A stretch of 64,000 nt of DNA from Trujillonella endophytica (GTDB lineage: Bacteria > Actinomycetota > Actinomycetes > Mycobacteriales > Geodermatophilaceae): NCBI RefSeq assembly GCF_019799905.1, contig NZ_JABGCI010000016.1:1-64000 (forward strand), written 5' to 3'. A program made the translations under genes and the position numbers. This document shows positions 63,116 through 64,000 of this stretch, piece by piece; within the stretch, counting starts at the first letter, position 1; the number at the start of each line of letters is the position of its first letter. The notes below the pieces were generated by a model that did no database searches, was not told where the DNA came from, and worked only from the letters and a program-made list of their open reading frames with translations.

Positions 63116-63760
63116 TCAGGCCGGGACGTCGTCCGAGCCGTAGATGGTGCGCAGCCAGACGGTGAGCAGGACGTCGACCAGGTCGTCCTCGGCCAGCGCT
63201 GGTGCGCGGCCGGCGACGGAGGCCTGGATGACCCGCTCGTTCATCCAGTTGAGGGCGACGGCGAGGTCGCGCGCCGGCGGCCCCGGCGGCGCGGCGCCCC
63301 GCGCCCGCTCGGCCTCGATCGCCGCGGCCGTCTCCGCGACGAAGTCCTCCATCACCGCCGACCACAGCGTCTGCACCTCGGGGCTGGCCGCGAGCAGCTC
63401 GGTGGCCGCCGCGGTCATCGCGCGGTGGTCGCGGAAGGTGTCGCGCACGGTGACCAGCGCGGCACGCCACGCGTCGCGGGCACCGCTCGCCCCGGCGAGC
63501 GCGGCGGTGCGGGCGGTCCGCGCCTCGGCGACCACCCGGTCCAGCAGCGCGAGGACGACCGCCTCCTTGGAGGCGAAGTAGAAGTAGAACGTCGAGCGCG
63601 AGATCCCGGCCCCGCGGGCGAGGTCGTCGACGGAGATCTCGGCCAGCGGCCGCTCCTCCAGCAGGCGTTCCGCGGTGGCCAGCAGCGCCCGCTCGCGGTC
63701 GTCGCCGGACGGCCGGCGCGCCCGCCGGCCACGGTCGGTGCCGGCATCAGGGGTGGCCAT
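63116..63760 (-). CDS. ethR: EthR-like TetR-family repressor
   Basis: A 214-residue TetR regulator whose DNA-binding region is nearly that of mycobacterial EthR: RPSGDDRERALLATAERLLE, ISVDDLARGAGISRSTFYFY, FASKEAVVLALLDRVV. The C-terminal pocket also follows EthR (DLAVALNWMNERVIQASVAG and VWLRTIYG). It would repress ethA until a hydrophobic ligand binds. In mycobacteria ethR and ethA are divergent; here both are on the minus strand with ethR first. A TAGCGT box ends seven bases before the ATG, so the transcript is probably leaderless. Confidence 0.94.
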   Translation of the reverse strand: MATPDAGTDRGRRARRPSGDDRERALLATAERLLEERPLAEISVDDLARGAGISRSTFYFYFASKEAVVLALLDRVVAEARTARTAALAGASGARDAWRAALVTVRDTFRDHRAMTAAATELLAASPEVQTLWSAVMEDFVAETAAAIEAERARGAAPPGPPARDLAVALNWMNERVIQASVAGRAPALAEDDLVDVLLTVWLRTIYGSDDVPA

Positions 63761-63767
63761 GGACCGG

Positions 63768-63805
63768 ACGCTATCGGTCGTCGAGCCTCTCGACGCCGCG
63801 TCGAG
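63768..63805 (-). promoter_or_regulatory. ethR promoter with overlapping GTCGAG inverted repeats
   Basis: On the minus strand the -10 box TAGCGT (63773-63768) is seven bases from the ethR ATG. Upstream, GTCGAG/CTCGAC (63780-63794) and CTCGACG/CGTCGAG (63789-63805) overlap and cover the -35 position, suggesting autorepression by EthR. Confidence 0.6.
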
Positions 63806-63820
63806 TCGACCCCTCCCCCG

Positions 63821-64000
63821 TCAGGGCAGGCGCCAGACCGTCGTCCGGCGCAGCCCCGGGCCCTCCGTCTCGGGGATCTCGTACACGGCCGCCTCGGCCA
63901 GCCGGTCATGCGGGAGGTAGGGCCGCCCGGGGTCCCCGACGTAGACCGCACACCCGGCGTCCCGTGCCCGGCGGAGGAAGGGCAGCACCCGCTCGGTCAT
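63821..64000 (-). CDS. SAM-dependent methyltransferase, 3' part only
   Basis: Sixty codons run from the right edge to a TGA at 63821. VYVGDPGRPYLPHDRLAEAA followed by a C-terminal RRTTVWRLP is the end of class I methyltransferases related to the Nnt1/ETFB-lysine-methyltransferase group (GDPGRxYLP). The ATG exactly at the window edge may be internal; the SAM-binding part lies outside. Function cannot be set further. Confidence 0.7.
   Translation of the reverse strand: MTERVLPFLRRARDAGCAVYVGDPGRPYLPHDRLAEAAVYEIPETEGPGLRRTTVWRLP

Overview
The window reads as the chromosome of a very GC-rich actinobacterium. Genes are tightly packed, GTG starts are frequent, and neighbours are often joined by 1-4 base GTGA/ATGA/TGATG overlaps. 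Several start codons sit 6-7 bases after an ANNNT -10-like box, the usual layout of leaderless actinobacterial mRNAs. Gene style and content suggest Geodermatophilaceae (Blastococcus, Geodermatophilus or Modestobacter). That placement is inference; no rRNA gene is present to settle it. I saw no tRNA, rRNA, CRISPR array or intact insertion sequence.

Bases 1-11,000 are catabolic. They hold the end of an amino-acid/aromatic-type ABC solute-binding protein, an IclR regulator facing a Rieske oxygenase coupled to a glutamine-synthetase-like ligase, then boxC, boxB, a benzoate-CoA-type ligase, a seven-iron-type ferredoxin and a gamma-carbonic-anhydrase-like (PaaY-type) protein. Together these convert benzoate to benzoyl-CoA, its 2,3-epoxide and the ring-opened product. 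A very long perfect hairpin lies between boxB and the ligase gene.

Bases 11,000-22,700 are mixed: a lipoprotein, a PknB-type kinase, a thioesterase and an AMACR-type racemase, an SRPBCC protein, a GT4 glycosyltransferase, a PAT-type acetyltransferase, PdxY, and a MarR/EamA/epimerase unit. Bases 22,600-28,400 carry a vanillate-demethylase-like set (VanA, small Cys protein, PDR-type reductase, IclR regulator with an apparent CTG start), a D-glutamate-cyclase-family protein, a DUF2000 gene frameshifted in a pentamer repeat, and an AraC regulator. Bases 28,500-35,400 hold an AraC/DinB protein, an RibD/DHFR-like reductase and a translationally coupled NRAMP-pxpA-pxpB-pxpC-MFS operon for 5-oxoproline use.

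Bases 35,400-44,900 are the protocatechuate hub: pcaH-G-B-D-C, a benzaldehyde-type dehydrogenase and an Imm5-like protein on the minus strand, facing an IclR (PcaR/PcaU type) regulator, pobA and an MFS pump. Vanillate and 4-hydroxybenzoate therefore feed protocatechuate, while benzaldehyde and benzoate feed the box route.

Bases 45,000-64,000 are housekeeping and signalling: a KhtT/KhtU-like K+/H+ antiporter pair, two paired acyl-CoA dehydrogenases, an HDOD protein coupled to a PAS-GGDEF-EAL protein, pntAB, several small hypothetical proteins (pentapeptide repeat, DUF4177, DUF2784), an SDR coupled to an EthA-like Baeyer-Villiger monooxygenase, and its EthR-like regulator with recognisable operator repeats. 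A methyltransferase is cut by the right edge.
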